Position numbers and translations under genes: made by a program
The notes under the pieces: model-generated
The model's input: the letters and a program-made list of their open reading frames with translations, nothing else
Database searches by the model: none
What the model was told of the DNA's origin: nothing
Source of the DNA: Prorocentrum cordatum
Lineage: Eukaryota > Sar > Dinophyceae > Prorocentrales > Prorocentraceae
Assembly (NCBI GenBank): GCA_963575745.1
Contig: CAUYUJ010016879.1
Location: 74,501 to 138,500 of the forward strand
Reading direction: 5' to 3'
Length of the DNA stretch: 64,000 nucleotides
Part shown: in pieces, positions 20,252 through 30,699 of the stretch
Numbering within the stretch: the first letter of the stretch is position 1
Layout of the letters: each line of letters opens with the position of its first letter

Positions 20252-20631
20252 CTTCTGCTCCGTAAAGGGGAGGGAGGTGTCAGTTGCGTGGGCATCAACA
20301 GAACAAATCTCGGAACTCTGATTTGTGAGGATGTCAACCAACAGTGAATGAGGGTTCCCTGCCTGTGCCCGTTCCGCAGCCATCTGGGTCAGACCAGATT
20401 TGAGCCTGGAGCCAGGCTATTTTTACACTGAGGTCCGAAGCTCAGGGGGAACTGCACTGATATCACGAAATCCTGGATATGTTGTCAAACGGATTGCTGC
20501 CTTGCTCGCGACATCTACCTTCAGTCAGGGATATAGTCTCAGCTCTAGCGAGCCTAAGACTCCGCTTACCTCCTGGAGGACAAGGGCCTGGAAGAGTAGT
20601 GAGGATATCTCGAGGTGGAAGCTAGAAGATC
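20252..20631 (-). other. possible small exon cluster, product unknown
   Basis: Complex, non-repetitive DNA between repeats. Three minus-strand segments look exon-like: 20631-20570 (acceptor TTCTAG, donor GAG/GTAAGC), 20518-20429 (30 codons, donor CTCA/GTGTAA) and 20383-20252 (44 codons, acceptor GACCCAG, donor AAG/GTGAGC). The donors are classical GT, unlike the GC donors of the surrounding LRR gene, and no residue motif is recognised. They might be a nested gene, missed exons of the LRR gene or chance. Confidence 0.2.
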
Positions 20632-20639
20632 CGTGGATA

Positions 20640-20880
20640 ACACGCTCCCCTGACAGGAGGGAGGGGGATAGCTTCGAATCCCCCCCCCCTTCAGCCAGGG
20701 CCCCACCTAGCTTAGAAACCATTACAGAAAGGAGGGGGGTGGGGGTAGCTTCGGAAGCTCCCCCCCCACTTTTGGAAGGGAGGGGGGGGAGGGTAGCTTG
20801 AAGCTGGGGCCCCCCTTTCCTTATTCCCGGCGCTGCGGGCGCGCTCTTTCGACCCTGCTGTACCATCCCCCCCCCTTTGA
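20640..20880. repeat. cluster of G/C-run hairpins
   Basis: Units such as GGGGGTAGCTTCGGAAGCTC and its near complements occur at about 20655-20690, 20735-20775 and 20785-20815. Each can form a stem of G-run against C-run around a TAGCTTC/GAAGC core. Confidence 0.55.
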
Positions 20881-21160
20881 TCGATCTCCTCCAAGATGGC
20901 CCCAAGATGGTCCCCGAGGCGCTCACGAGTGACCCAACAGGGTCCCAAGAGGCGCCCAGAAAGCTCCAAGATGCTCCCAAGATGGCCCGAGGAGGCCCCC
21001 AAGAGACCCCAATGAGGTCCCAAAAGGCTTCCCCAAGGCAACCGAGATGCTTGAAGAGGCCGCCAAGAGGCGCCCAAGACGCCCCAGCAGATCCACAAGA
21101 AGCTCTCGAGACATCCGAAGGAAAACTCCGAGAAGCATCCAAGAGGCTCCTGACCTTCCT
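20881..21160. repeat. CCAAGA array, plus orientation
   Basis: Blocks such as CCAAGATGGCCCC and CCCAAGAGG with AAGA about every 10-12 bases; the same family as at 5.15-6.1 kb. Confidence 0.7.
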
Positions 21161-21167
21161 GTTCGCC

Positions 21168-21410
<243 letters not shown>

Positions 21411-21419
21411 CCTCCCCCC

Positions 21420-22098
21420 CGCTCCCCCTCCCCTCTCCCCCTTCTGCGCCAATTACTCCTCCATCCTCCCCCTCTTGGGGTATGACGGCTTCCCCAGCCC
21501 TTTACTCCACTGAACGTTTCTCCACAGCCCTGATCAAGGCAGCTAGCCTGGGCATCGTCTCTTGGTGGGCTAGTGGGGCTACGCGAAACGTCTAGAATGT
21601 CGCCAACAAATCGCGGGTGGATGGGTGGGATGCTTGCACGAGCATTGGAGGTGCTCCCGCGTGGATGCGGTCAAGGTGAACTGTCACCCCAGGAATTGCA
21701 CCACACAGAACCCGCTGATTGGGGTCGACACTGGCAAACATGCCTGTCTCTGAGCCTATCCCTGTATCTCTCACTGTCTGAGCTGAGAGCGGGGCCCTGT
21801 GCTCCGGGCCTGCGGCCCCGTACGTCGAGAGAACCGTTATGACATGGGAATGTGGCCCACGCCCCGAACATAATACCAACCCGAACCTCCGAACGCACCT
21901 CTCACTGCAACGAGAGCACCGTTCACGGCCTGAGATGTGGTTGACGCTGGAGTTAACACTCCGCGTCGAACTGAATTGCGAAAACGTCAATGCCATCAAC
22001 GTTGAAGCCTTGAGATCGCTCTCAAGCTGGACTCAAGCTGGACCATGAGCACCCTCGACACTCAAAATGGGGGAGCGGCGGGTGACATCGCCGCAAGC
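21420..22098. other. intron sequence, no recognisable feature
   Basis: Complex DNA, including a 135-codon open frame (21592-21999, minus) with no recognisable motif. It directly follows exon 4 in transcription order and is read here as intron 4. Confidence 0.4.
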
Positions 22099-22755
22099 GT
22101 CCTGGACCATGTCCTTCCCGTTGGGCATCCGCTCCGTGTAGAATAGAGAGAGCGACAGTGTCACCAAAGACACGAACAAACCCGAGAAGACAAGACAGAC
22201 CAAATTGTGGACAAAATCACGCTTCAGAGTCCTATTGCACAGAACGAACAGCATTTGCATCAATGCCAGGTTCGTGAAAAGTATCAGCGGCGTCCCAGTC
22301 TGCTGCAACATCTGGTACGTGATAGTGCCGCCAAAACTACCGAAAGTACACTCTGGCTTAAAATCAAGGGTCTTGAAGATGCCTGGGATGCTAAGAAGTT
22401 CCAGATAAGTGAAGAACGTATCAAGGATGGGCGGCGCCGTGATGTCTAAGCGGCTCAGGGTCTGAACTATCTGGATAAACTCGACCAACGATTCGATCGT
22501 CCCTTGACTGGCAGTTTTGGGGCTATTGACATTGATGTAAAATGCAATATTTAATACAAGCTGGGTCACTAAACTGACAAGCCACTTGCCAACCACAAGT
22601 ATGACAGTCACTTCCGCACACGGCTCACACCTTCCATCAGTTAGGTACAACTCTGGCAAGCACTCTGCACACCGTGCTGACGCCGAGTCAAAACCTGCAG
22701 TGCACATGGAGCTAAGGACGTGGCGTTCCCCCATGCAGCGTACCGTATGAACGCA
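22099..22755 (-). CDS. Cys-rich stalk and first membrane helices of the LRR surface protein (exon 4)
   Basis: 219 codons, phase 0 at both ends. It opens with a short Cys-rich module (CVHTVRC, CTAGF, ARCAEC, GRCEPC), resembling the GCC2/GCC3 type that precedes membrane domains in many dinoflagellate and ciliate surface proteins. Three hydrophobic segments follow: around VTVILVVGKWLVSLV, around ILFTNLALMQMLFVL and around LVCLVFSGLFVSLVTLSLS, with an amphipathic region between the first two. The acceptor is taken as CATAAG before TGC, giving the join VYTG-CVHTV with exon 3. The donor is taken as GAC/GCTTGC; the in-frame sequence runs on about 20 codons to a stop, so the exact donor is uncertain. 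Confidence 0.78.
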
Positions 22756-22829
22756 CTTATGGGCAAGGATGGCAAATTCATCTGGCTGCCGGGTCGCCGT
22801 ACCAAGAATAGGGCGCCAAGCAGTTCATT

Positions 22830-22995
22830 CGTGCAGCGAGTGTGAACCACCAGTGCGTGGAGCCCTGAGTGTGGAACACTACGTGCATTGAACTGGAACC
22901 CCATGTACGACGACTATGTGTGCATGCGCGTGGAACCCTACGTGTATGTGGAACCCTGTGCCCTGTGTGGGCAGAACACTATGGGCGGGAACCCT
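22830..22995. repeat. GTGGAACCCTACGTG short repeats
   Basis: Degenerate repeats of GTGGAACCCTACGTG and GTGTGGAACACTACG about every 20-30 bases. Intron 3 of the LRR gene. Confidence 0.5.
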
Positions 22996-23989
22996 ACAAA
23001 GATACGTTGGATGGACCAACATAAGGGCCCACGCCGCCACAGGAAGAACAAGGGCAGGCAGAACCAGGGACGCTAAGTCACAAAGACCAAGCGGCAACAC
23101 AAAATGCGGCCCCTGCGAAATAAGATGCCACAAAAATCTGATGCAAGCAAACTGGCAGGCCTGGGCTGGATCGAATCGCGAATTCGGATCGGATCTGAAA
23201 TAGATCGGACCACGAGCGAATCGCGAACGCACCGGATCGACATCGGAGCGCTGCGCCCAGCTCCTGCTCGCCCCGAACGATGCCAACGAAGCCAGCCGGA
23301 TCGAGTCGGATCGGAATCGCGGCCCCAACGGGCGCATCGAATCGCATCAAATCGGATCGAAGGCGGCCCTGACGGGCGGGGGTCCTCATAGCCGCCGGGA
23401 GAAGCGCAGCGGCAGAGGTCCGTGGGGAGCAGCACGTCGCAGGGATATGCGAGCAGCCGCCCGGAGAGGCGGGGCAGACACCACCGGCGGGGCGGGAGGC
23501 CAGGGCAGCTGCGGGAAGCCGAGCCGGGCAGTCACGAGGACGCGGGAAACAAGGATACAGTACAGTCGGACTTGATTGCAGAGGACACGCGAGAGGACAC
23601 AAGACCCTTCGAAGGGCCACGTTGCCACAGAAAGGCAGGAGGTGTGGGTCGCAAAACACAGGACACGAGGGTGCCCTCGACCTGGCAGGGTCGACCTACT
23701 GATCCGGGCCGCCTGTATTGGCAGACAGAGCTGGCGGGGCAGGAAGTCATCAGGGGCCCGCCAGGGATTTAAACCAAAGGGACCCCAGCCCACCATAATG
23801 AGCGACGGACGAGGCAAGTGGGGCGGAAAGCCCTGGGTATCCACAGAAGACGCGCCAGAGGGGTCCAAGAAGCCACCAGAGAGTGCGGCAGGAGCGAGAA
23901 ACACTGTAGGTATACATGGGAACTCCAACCGTAGTGATATACTGTCGGATATTACCATGAAAATCATAAACACAACTAGATGTCAAATC
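22996..23989. other. intron sequence, GGATCGGAATCG-rich stretch, no gene
   Basis: 23160-23390 is rich in GATCGGATCG/GAATCGCG words in short degenerate repeats; a similar composition recurs at 28.86-29.06 kb in intron 2. The rest is GC-rich complex DNA without a convincing exon. Confidence 0.4.
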
Positions 23990-25295
23990 TCTACCCATGA
24001 GCAACCAATCATGTTAAGACTATTCACTCATATCTGCCCACGTGTCCGTCATTATGTATATCCCGAAGCCCTCGATATCCACCAGATTCGTCTTCGGACG
24101 TAGCCCCCTTTGGGGGTAGATATTCCAAACATGCGCAGTGTAGTCGGCGCAGCCCCTGATGCAGGAACGGGGAAGACAGGAAAATACGTATCGCGAGGAC
24201 GGAGGGAGTGCGGGAGGTGAGGGAGGAGGGAAGGGGCTATGGGGCGGAGGAGAAGGATGGAGCGCGAGAGAGGTTGGCAGGAGAGGGGTGAGGAAGCACG
24301 AGAGCAAGCGGCAGAACTGGACGGGCGGGTCGGGCGAGCGGACCCTAACAAGCGGGACGGGCGGGCGGGCCAAGACAGCAGGGTCGAGCGGGCGGGTCGC
24401 TGAGCCCCGAAGCGACGAACTACCGATCCAAGACGCCAAGGATGGCCGTCAGACGGTCCACGAGGCTTCCAAGACACCCCAGGAGGCCCCCAAGAGCACT
24501 CCCAAGAGGGCCCCAGGAATTCAAGATGACAGGTGTTCCTCCCGCATGCCTCCACGAGGCCTCAGATCCGCTCCGAGGCGGCTCCAAGTGACCACGGAAA
24601 CGTCCCACGAGATCCCTCCCCCATGAGGCCCCACAACTGAGCCCCAGAGGCTCCCAAGAGAGCCCGAAGAAGGGCTGCAGAGAGTCAGCGTCGTCGTCGC
24701 CGCCGCGGCCGTCGTCCCCCTTCAGGGTCGGCGGCACCAGCCGCAAGGCCTTCCCATCAGATTGCGAGGAGGTCCCTCGCGAGAGCGCGATTCTTGGGTA
24801 AATTGCAAGGGAATCCTGAGCGAGAGCGCGAGTTCTTCAATACAGTGTGCGGGCATATCAGGCGGGAGCCGTTCTTGCAGCAGTTCGGGGGTCAGCAGCA
24901 CAATTGGAGAACAAAGACTTTCTGCTGTAACACAGAAGGTGCGAGCCCTGTGACGGGCACTTCAATTGAAAAACACATGTGCTGCCGGGGACGGTGGATT
25001 CAAAGCTATCATCCTCCGGACGTGAAAGCTCACCACCAACAACGCCACGAACTACTGTCATTTTAAGACTGCTCGCTCTCATCTGCTCGCGTGCCATTCA
25101 ACACGTCTATCCCAAACCCTCAATATCCACCCTCGCAGTCTTCGATCTGACCCCCTTGGGGATCTATCTTCCTTACCTACCACGTGTATTTGGCGCAGCC
25201 CCTAAAACAGAGGAAGAGAGGACGGATGGAAGCAATGAACAAGTGGGAAGAAGAAGGATGGAACACAAGAGAGACTAGCAGGAGGGGGGCTAGGA
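23990..25295 (+). repeat. diverged duplication (23.99-24.30 and 25.05-25.30 kb) around CCAAGA DNA
   Basis: The blocks at about 24012-24300 and 25060-25295 share the same order of words: TTAAGACT, TCATCTGC, TATCC, TCGATATCCACC/TCAATATCCACC, CCCCCTT.GGGG.T, GGCGCAGCCCCT, then a GAGGA.GGA region and GCAGGAG.GGG. Divergence is substantial (roughly a quarter to a third of bases by eye). Between them, 24430-24680 is CCAAGA-type DNA. Confidence 0.6.
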
Positions 25296-25606
25296 GACCT
25301 CTCAGACGCCCAAGGTGGCCTCCAAGACGGCCGTGGAGCGCCCCAAGAGGGCCCCAAGACGGCCGAGAGAGTCCCCAAGACGAAGACGAGCTACGACGGC
25401 GTCAGATGGGCCAGGAACGCCCTCAGGAGGCAAACGAGCTTCCCAAGGAGCCTCCAAAGACCCCGAAGAAGCCCAAGGAGACCTTCGAGAGGCCTCCAAG
25501 AGGGCGCCAGGAGGCCCCAGGAGGCCCCGAGAGTGCCCCAATGACTCCAAAGACTCCGCCTGCTCCTCCTCCCCCTCCTCCTCCTTCTCCTCCATGCCTT
25601 TTCCTG

Positions 25607-25642
<36 letters not shown>

Positions 25643-25645
25643 ACT
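25296..25645. repeat. CCAAGA array, (TCC)n and TA microsatellite
   Basis: 25296-25555 is CCAAGA-type DNA in plus orientation, 25560-25595 is TCC-rich and 25605-25640 is a TA run. Confidence 0.75.
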
Positions 25646-25729
25646 CTTCCCTGTCGCACCCGAGGCTGGTCGAAAGGGCGGGCCGGGCGTTTCCCCTGAG
25701 ACATCCTCACAAACCATGATCATGAAGCT

Positions 25730-26240
25730 TGAGAAGTGCATCAATTTCACAGATGGAAGGCGGTCCGCTTTCAAAATGTGGCTCTCAGCTTAGCGCCGCG
25801 CAAATTCGTTTTAAAAGTTTGCAAGAGTTTCACGGATGGAGGGTTAATCCTTTTCAAAATATGGCTCTCGCCTGAGCGCCGCGCCAATTCGTCGTAAGGG
25901 TTTGCAGCAATTTCAAAGTGTCGCATGGCTCAAGTCCGAGAAACGTCTTGTTGGCACATGTCGGAATGTCAGGGCGCAACAATCACATTGATTCGCGGTG
26001 CTGACGTCCCAAGAATGGTGTTCTGGCACGGTTCAAGACCGTCAAGGCGCAACAGTGAGGGGGATTCGCGGCGTTGAAGTCCAAGGAATGGCGTTCTGGC
26101 ACAATTCCGGATGTTCAAACGGTTGTCGTCCAACGGGGCACTTCCCTCAGTGAAGGTGGATCCGTGTAGGATCCTATCAAGAGGGAACTTGGATGGGAGG
26201 GCTTGATTGCAATAGTATTGATGAGTCTTGAATTTACGCT
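25730..26240. repeat. two-copy tandem repeats in intron 3
   Basis: A unit of about 100 bp containing CAAAATGTGGCTCTC, GCGCCGCGC.AATTCGT and GTTTGCA.GA.TTTCA is present twice (about 25740-25830 and 25838-25920). A second unit of about 75-85 bp with AATGG.GTTCTGGCAC and a GGCGCAACA...GATTCGCGG block is present twice (about 25975-26030 and 26045-26105). Confidence 0.6.
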
Positions 26241-26498
26241 GGTCCTCCTCTTCCTCCAACTGATCCTCGTTCTCATCCTCCTCCTCCTCCTTCTCCTGCC
26301 TCCTCCTCCTTCGCCTCTTCCTTTTTCCTCCTCGTTCTCTTACTCTTCATCCCCCAAGTGTTCCCCGAAGGGTTCCCACAACGGCTGGGGGGACACACGG
26401 TCCCATAGAGTGGCCGAGCTCTGGCTACACATTCGGCCGCACAGGCCATTCCAAGAGGCAGGGGGCGGCGGTGATTCGCCGTAGGCATCTTCGATAGG
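26240..26498. repeat. 150-bp dispersed element, copy 2, with pyrimidine tract
   Basis: A T/C-only tract (26240-26345) leads into a unit with TTCCCCGAAGGGTTCCC, ACAACGGCTGGGG and, at the far end, GGCGGCGGTGATTCGCCG and CTTCGATAG. It matches the unit at 7791-7950 in order and mostly in sequence, including the terminal hairpin CGGCG.GTGATT.CGCCG. Confidence 0.75.
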
Positions 26499-26535
26499 GC
26501 TGCACACAGACACACGCAATCACACCCACAAATTC

Positions 26536-26566
26536 ACTCACACACACACACACACACACGCACGCA

Positions 26567-26639
<73 letters not shown>

Positions 26640-26672
26640 GCACGCACGCATACACACACACACACACTTCAA
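26536..26672. repeat. (CA)n/(CGCA)n microsatellite
   Basis: (CA)n interrupted by blocks of (CGCA)n at about 26557-26586 and 26634-26650. Confidence 0.97.
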
Positions 26673-26699
26673 TGTACAAGTCAACTTTACTGTTTGGGG

Positions 26700-27586
26700 T
26701 CCATGTACTGGCATCATATGATCTGGTTCAATTTGCAAGCTCTTCCTGGGATTGACGTTCAATTCACGCGCGTACAGTCTCGGATTGGCATTGAATGATC
26801 AGTGAGCACGCGCGTGATAAGTCAGGCTCGGTGTTGCTCATTGCTTCTTGGTGGGTCAACACCGCTTTCGTTGGAAGGGAACGGTTATGAGGAGGACAGG
26901 GGATCATGTGGCAGAGCACGACCGACTATTTAGGAATGGCTTCTAGCGGTGCAATGGTTACTTTGTTAGTCAGCGGCCGCAGGCGAGCGCGCCAGCGGCG
27001 AGTCCAGTAGTCAAAGCGGGGCACGCAGCGACAGATTCACCTAAAGCACCGGGGCGCAGCCTCACCTAAAGCGGCTTGGCGGAGCCTCACGCAGCGCCTC
27101 AGCGGCGGACCGGCGAGGGGGCTGGCTGAAACTGCGTAGCACTGCCAGCGTGCAGGTATGCAAGGCGTCGGAAGCGTCAGGTCGCCGGGAAGCGGTGCAG
27201 TGGTTGCGCAGGGCTATGCAGAGCAGTGCGATCCAAAGCCGCCCAGAGCGGTACGGAGCGATGCAGCACAAAAATGCAAATCGATGCTACACTGCGCCCG
27301 TGGGGCGCCCGGGAGCCGACCATCGGGAAGGGAAATACCATACGGGGCGGCAACGGGGCAGCAGCAGGGCGGCAGCGGGCAGAGAAGCAGCAACGACCTC
27401 ACAACAACCCTGGGGACAAAAAAACGGTGATGGGAATTGATGCTGGGTCCAACGGTCGACATCTCTTGAAGGTTGCCTGAGTGGACTGGTCGAAGGATGC
27501 GAAGCTTGTCTGTGAAAGGGAAAACTGTTTGAACACACATTCCACAATGATTCAATGGTGCGACCCGGTAGCGATGAATTGTCCGC
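26700..27586. other. intron sequence, no gene recognised
   Basis: Complex GC-rich DNA of intron 3. Around 27010-27110 short CTAAAGC/GGCGGAGCCTCA words repeat. The open frame of exon 3 continues through 27287-27586, but its residue composition changes to Pro/Ser/Arg-rich after VYTG, so I end the exon at 27587. Confidence 0.5.
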
Positions 27587-28565
27587 CCCTGTATAAACTG
27601 AAAACGGGTCGTCATCAAGCGTCATATAACCCTCCTTGACTTTGACTGTCTTATCGATGCCGAGGTCTCTGTGGACGATGTGTCCGCCAGGGCAATCGAA
27701 ATACTCTCCGCATGTGCGGCATGTACCAGAGCTTTCCTCATACATCTTGCCCTTGTAGCACGCACATCCATTAAGGGTAAATTCGAATCCTTCTTTGCAG
27801 GAGCTGGGGAGGAATTCATCGATGCTGGAAGGAAACGCCGAGTCATGAATGATACGGCCCTCCCGCGGGTGGATGGATAAGGTAGACCAGTCGAGTGAAG
27901 AATACTGAAAGGCACCTTCCTGTATCTCAATCACTGAAGCTGGAATGGTCAAGTTTCTCAGCGATGAGCAATATCCGAAAGCAGACTTGCCAATCGTGAT
28001 CGTGTTATTGCCTTCCCAATCCAATGCAATGCCCCATTCGACGCTCTGCAGAGAACTGCAATTACTAAACGCGCCCTGGCTGATGGCGGATACCCCGTCA
28101 GGAATAAAAACGTGTACCAACGCAGTGCAGTTAGCGAACACATAATCCTCCAGCACTGTCAGTCCATTCAAGTTTGGCGTTGATGACAAAGAGGAACAGC
28201 CAGCGAAAGCAGATTTGCCGACAGCACGTAAAGAATCACCAATATATAAATCCTTGAGACGTGAACAACCGTAGAAACCGTGTTCACCGATAGTTTGAAT
28301 TCGGGAAGAGCCCTCTTCATCCAGTCGTCGACCAAGGCCACGCACGGTCAGGCTCTGCAAAGCACTACAACCAGAGAAGGTGAAGTCAGCGATGCTGTCA
28401 ACGTTGGGAGGGATCTCCACGTGAACCAAAGACGCGCAGCCCTGAAACGCGCTCCAACCTATAGATTCAATGGTATCGCTTAGGGACAGGTTCACGATTC
28501 TCGAACAGTCCAGGAAAGCCCGAGCCCCTACTGAAAGAATTCGGCTTGACATCGTGACTGCAGAC
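27587..28565 (-). CDS. LRR_5 (BspA-type) repeats and Cys-rich module (exon 3)
   Basis: Open for 326 codons after a split codon. About ten LRR_5 units of 20-24 residues, recognisable by the pattern I-G-x-x-A-F-x-x-C-x-x-L and P-x-x-V-x-x-I (for example IGWSAFQGCASL and IGKSAFGYCSSL), then a Cys-rich module (around CKEGFEFTLNGCACYKGKMY, then CRTCGEYFDCPGG) and GYMTLDDDPFSVY before the donor GGG/GCGGAC. Acceptor after GCTGAG at 28566-28571: joining exon 2 (CSHL) to this exon rebuilds a perfect unit, CSHLSAVTMSSRILSVGARAF, which is strong support for the splice. BspA-type LRRs are extracellular binding or adhesion repeats; the ligand is unknown. Confidence 0.88.
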
Positions 28566-29594
28566 CTCAGCTGCCCCTGCAAATCCCCATTAAGGATCTG
28601 TGTTGGGTCCTGAACACCTCTCACTATCACAGAAAAGCGTTGCATAACCTACCCTTCCAGACTTCGTGAACTGGAGTGCAAGCCGCATCGGCTCGGAGCT
28701 GGAATTCCAAGCGGGGTCCTTTCTGGAGCTCTGAGCTGGCGGGAATTTGGCCCAGCGCCTCTTCAGAGCTTCAGCCACGAGGCAGAGTGTGGCGGGCGCC
28801 CCCACAGAAATTTCACCTGGAGGCGCCCTGGAGGCTAAAAGTGACAGCCTGGGCTCCCCATCGCGAACGCGCTGCGGGGTCGGCCAGCGCCGAATCGGGA
28901 GCTCAGACTGAACCGGAGCGTGTGCGTCGGATCGGGCCGCGTCGGCACGGAGTCGGCCTCGAATCGGCTCGGCTGCACCGAGATGCACAGCAGCGCCACG
29001 TCAGCATCGGGTCCCATCGGATCGCCGAGACATCGGAATCGGATCGGATCCCACTGGCCCGAAACGGTGTCGAAGCGACGCACAACAGAAGGGGAGCAAA
29101 GCTCCAGGGCGAGAGGGCACGGGAAAGGCCCTCGCGTCGAGGGGCTGGCAACCACGGCCAACGCCAGGAGCCCCTTGAGGAATCCGATCGTATCCATGTT
29201 CTACACAATTCATACCCAGGAGGGCCCTGAGCCACTCCACCTTTCGTAACATCAGGAAGGGAGCCACAGCCCTCCCAGACGAGCCATTCAGACCCCCCCC
29301 CAGACCAGCCATCCAGGGGCTGCCCAGACCCCCTGGAACCCTCCAAGGCGACAGCTCGAATCAGACCACCCCCTAAATCAGGCCACAGCCCTGTATTTGA
29401 AATTCGGCGTATTCCAGCCAGCACGCCAGTCGAAGGCCCGTGACCCAGCGCGCGCCCAATCACCACAATCACCACGAGCCCCAACCAAGAACAACGGAAG
29501 CCGATCGACAGTGCACGATCGATCCTCCTCCCAGTCTCCCACGATCCGCGCGCGAAGTCCCGGCTGGCGTAACTAGAGCATCTAGGCCAAAGGC
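28566..29594. other. intron 2 of the LRR gene
   Basis: About 1.03 kb. Complex GC-rich DNA with GATCGG/CGGATCG words at 28.86-29.06 kb. Donor CT/GCCTTTG at 29594, acceptor CTGAG at 28566. No other feature seen. Confidence 0.6.
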
Positions 29595-30669
29595 AGGTGA
29601 GAGCACTGAGCAAAAGCATCTGCTCCGATAGCGGTGACGTTGTCGAACATATGCACAGAGGCCACAGAAGTGCAGCCTTTCAGAGCTTCATCGGCGACGC
29701 TGGTCGTTGACCCAAGGAAGGTCACAGAGGTGATGATCGTACAGTCGAAGACATCGCCAATGCTTCTGGGGAGCGGCGACGGTATTGTTGCGGCAGTCAA
29801 CGAATGACAGCCGCCGAACACATCGATTCCAAGGTAGTCAAGATTGCTCCCAAGGACAACTGATGATAGTGAGGAACAATCTCTGAACGCCTCATCCCTG
29901 ATGGCGGTGACTGAGCCATCAAGAGAAATAGTGGGTAGCTGCGAGCAGTTCTTGAAGGCCCGTTCCCCGATGTACACCACTGTGTCGCCAATGGCCAGGT
30001 ATTGCAGAGACGTGCAGTCTGCCCATGCCTCTGCAACAATCTCTGTAGCCTGGATGCTAAGAGTGACAATATGGTCGCAATTCTCAAACATTGATTTTTG
30101 GCCTCCGCCTGCAGCAATCGTAACGTTTGTGATGCGTGAACATCCGTCGAAAACAGAATCGAGCTTAGTTTCAGACCAAGAAGTGACATCAGTTATGTTG
30201 CAGCAGCCCTCGAAAGGTGCTACGCCCACAACTCGCAGTGAAGAACCGATTGTCACATGACTCAGGGCAGTGCACCCAGCAAACGCATGCGTCTGGACTT
30301 CGACGACTGAGTCAGGGATGCGCACATTCATGAGCGAGCTGCACGAAAAGAATGCTTCTGAACCAATCTCCTCGACCGAATCGGGAAGGTCGACTGACTC
30401 CAAACTGTAGCAAGAGCGAAATGCACTCGCAGAAATTACGGTCACCGAGCTGGGGATGGTCACGTGCACCAGCTCTGGACAATAAGCCAGAATCCCCTCG
30501 TTGATGACATTGACATGGTCGCCAAGGTAAGCCGTTCTGAGCGAGCTGCACGAAGAGAAAGCCCAAGGGCCTACATAGATCACCGACTCTGGCACGCGCA
30601 CCACAGGCAGAGAGATACAACCGCCGAAGGCAAACTCGCCGATGGAAACGGTAGAAGTGGACATTTCCG
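29595..30669 (-). CDS. LRR_5 (BspA-type) repeat exon (exon 2)
   Basis: 357 complete codons plus split codons at both ends. About 16 LRR_5 units in a row, each closing with a Cys (FAFGGC, WAFSSC, AFRSC, AFFSC, AFAGC, PFEGC, MFENC, AFKNC, AFRDC, VFGGC, AFAQC and others). Units 7-9 (around EGCCNITDVTSWSETKLDSV) are irregular. The acceptor GTGTGCAG ends at 30670, the donor CT/GCCTTTG begins at 29594. The join to exon 1 (ANLN-A-EMSTST) keeps the LRR spacing. Being purely ectodomain, it must be fused to the neighbouring exons. An open frame runs upstream to 31000, but the extra residues have no LRR character and are read as intron. Confidence 0.9.
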
Positions 30670-30699
30670 CTGCACACCCCATGTGGGCCCAACGGGCGG

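Noticed and set aside
25918-25935. ATGGCTCAAG as a dinoflagellate spliced-leader relic
   Set aside because: Only the last few bases resemble the leader; the preceding CCATTTTGG part is absent.
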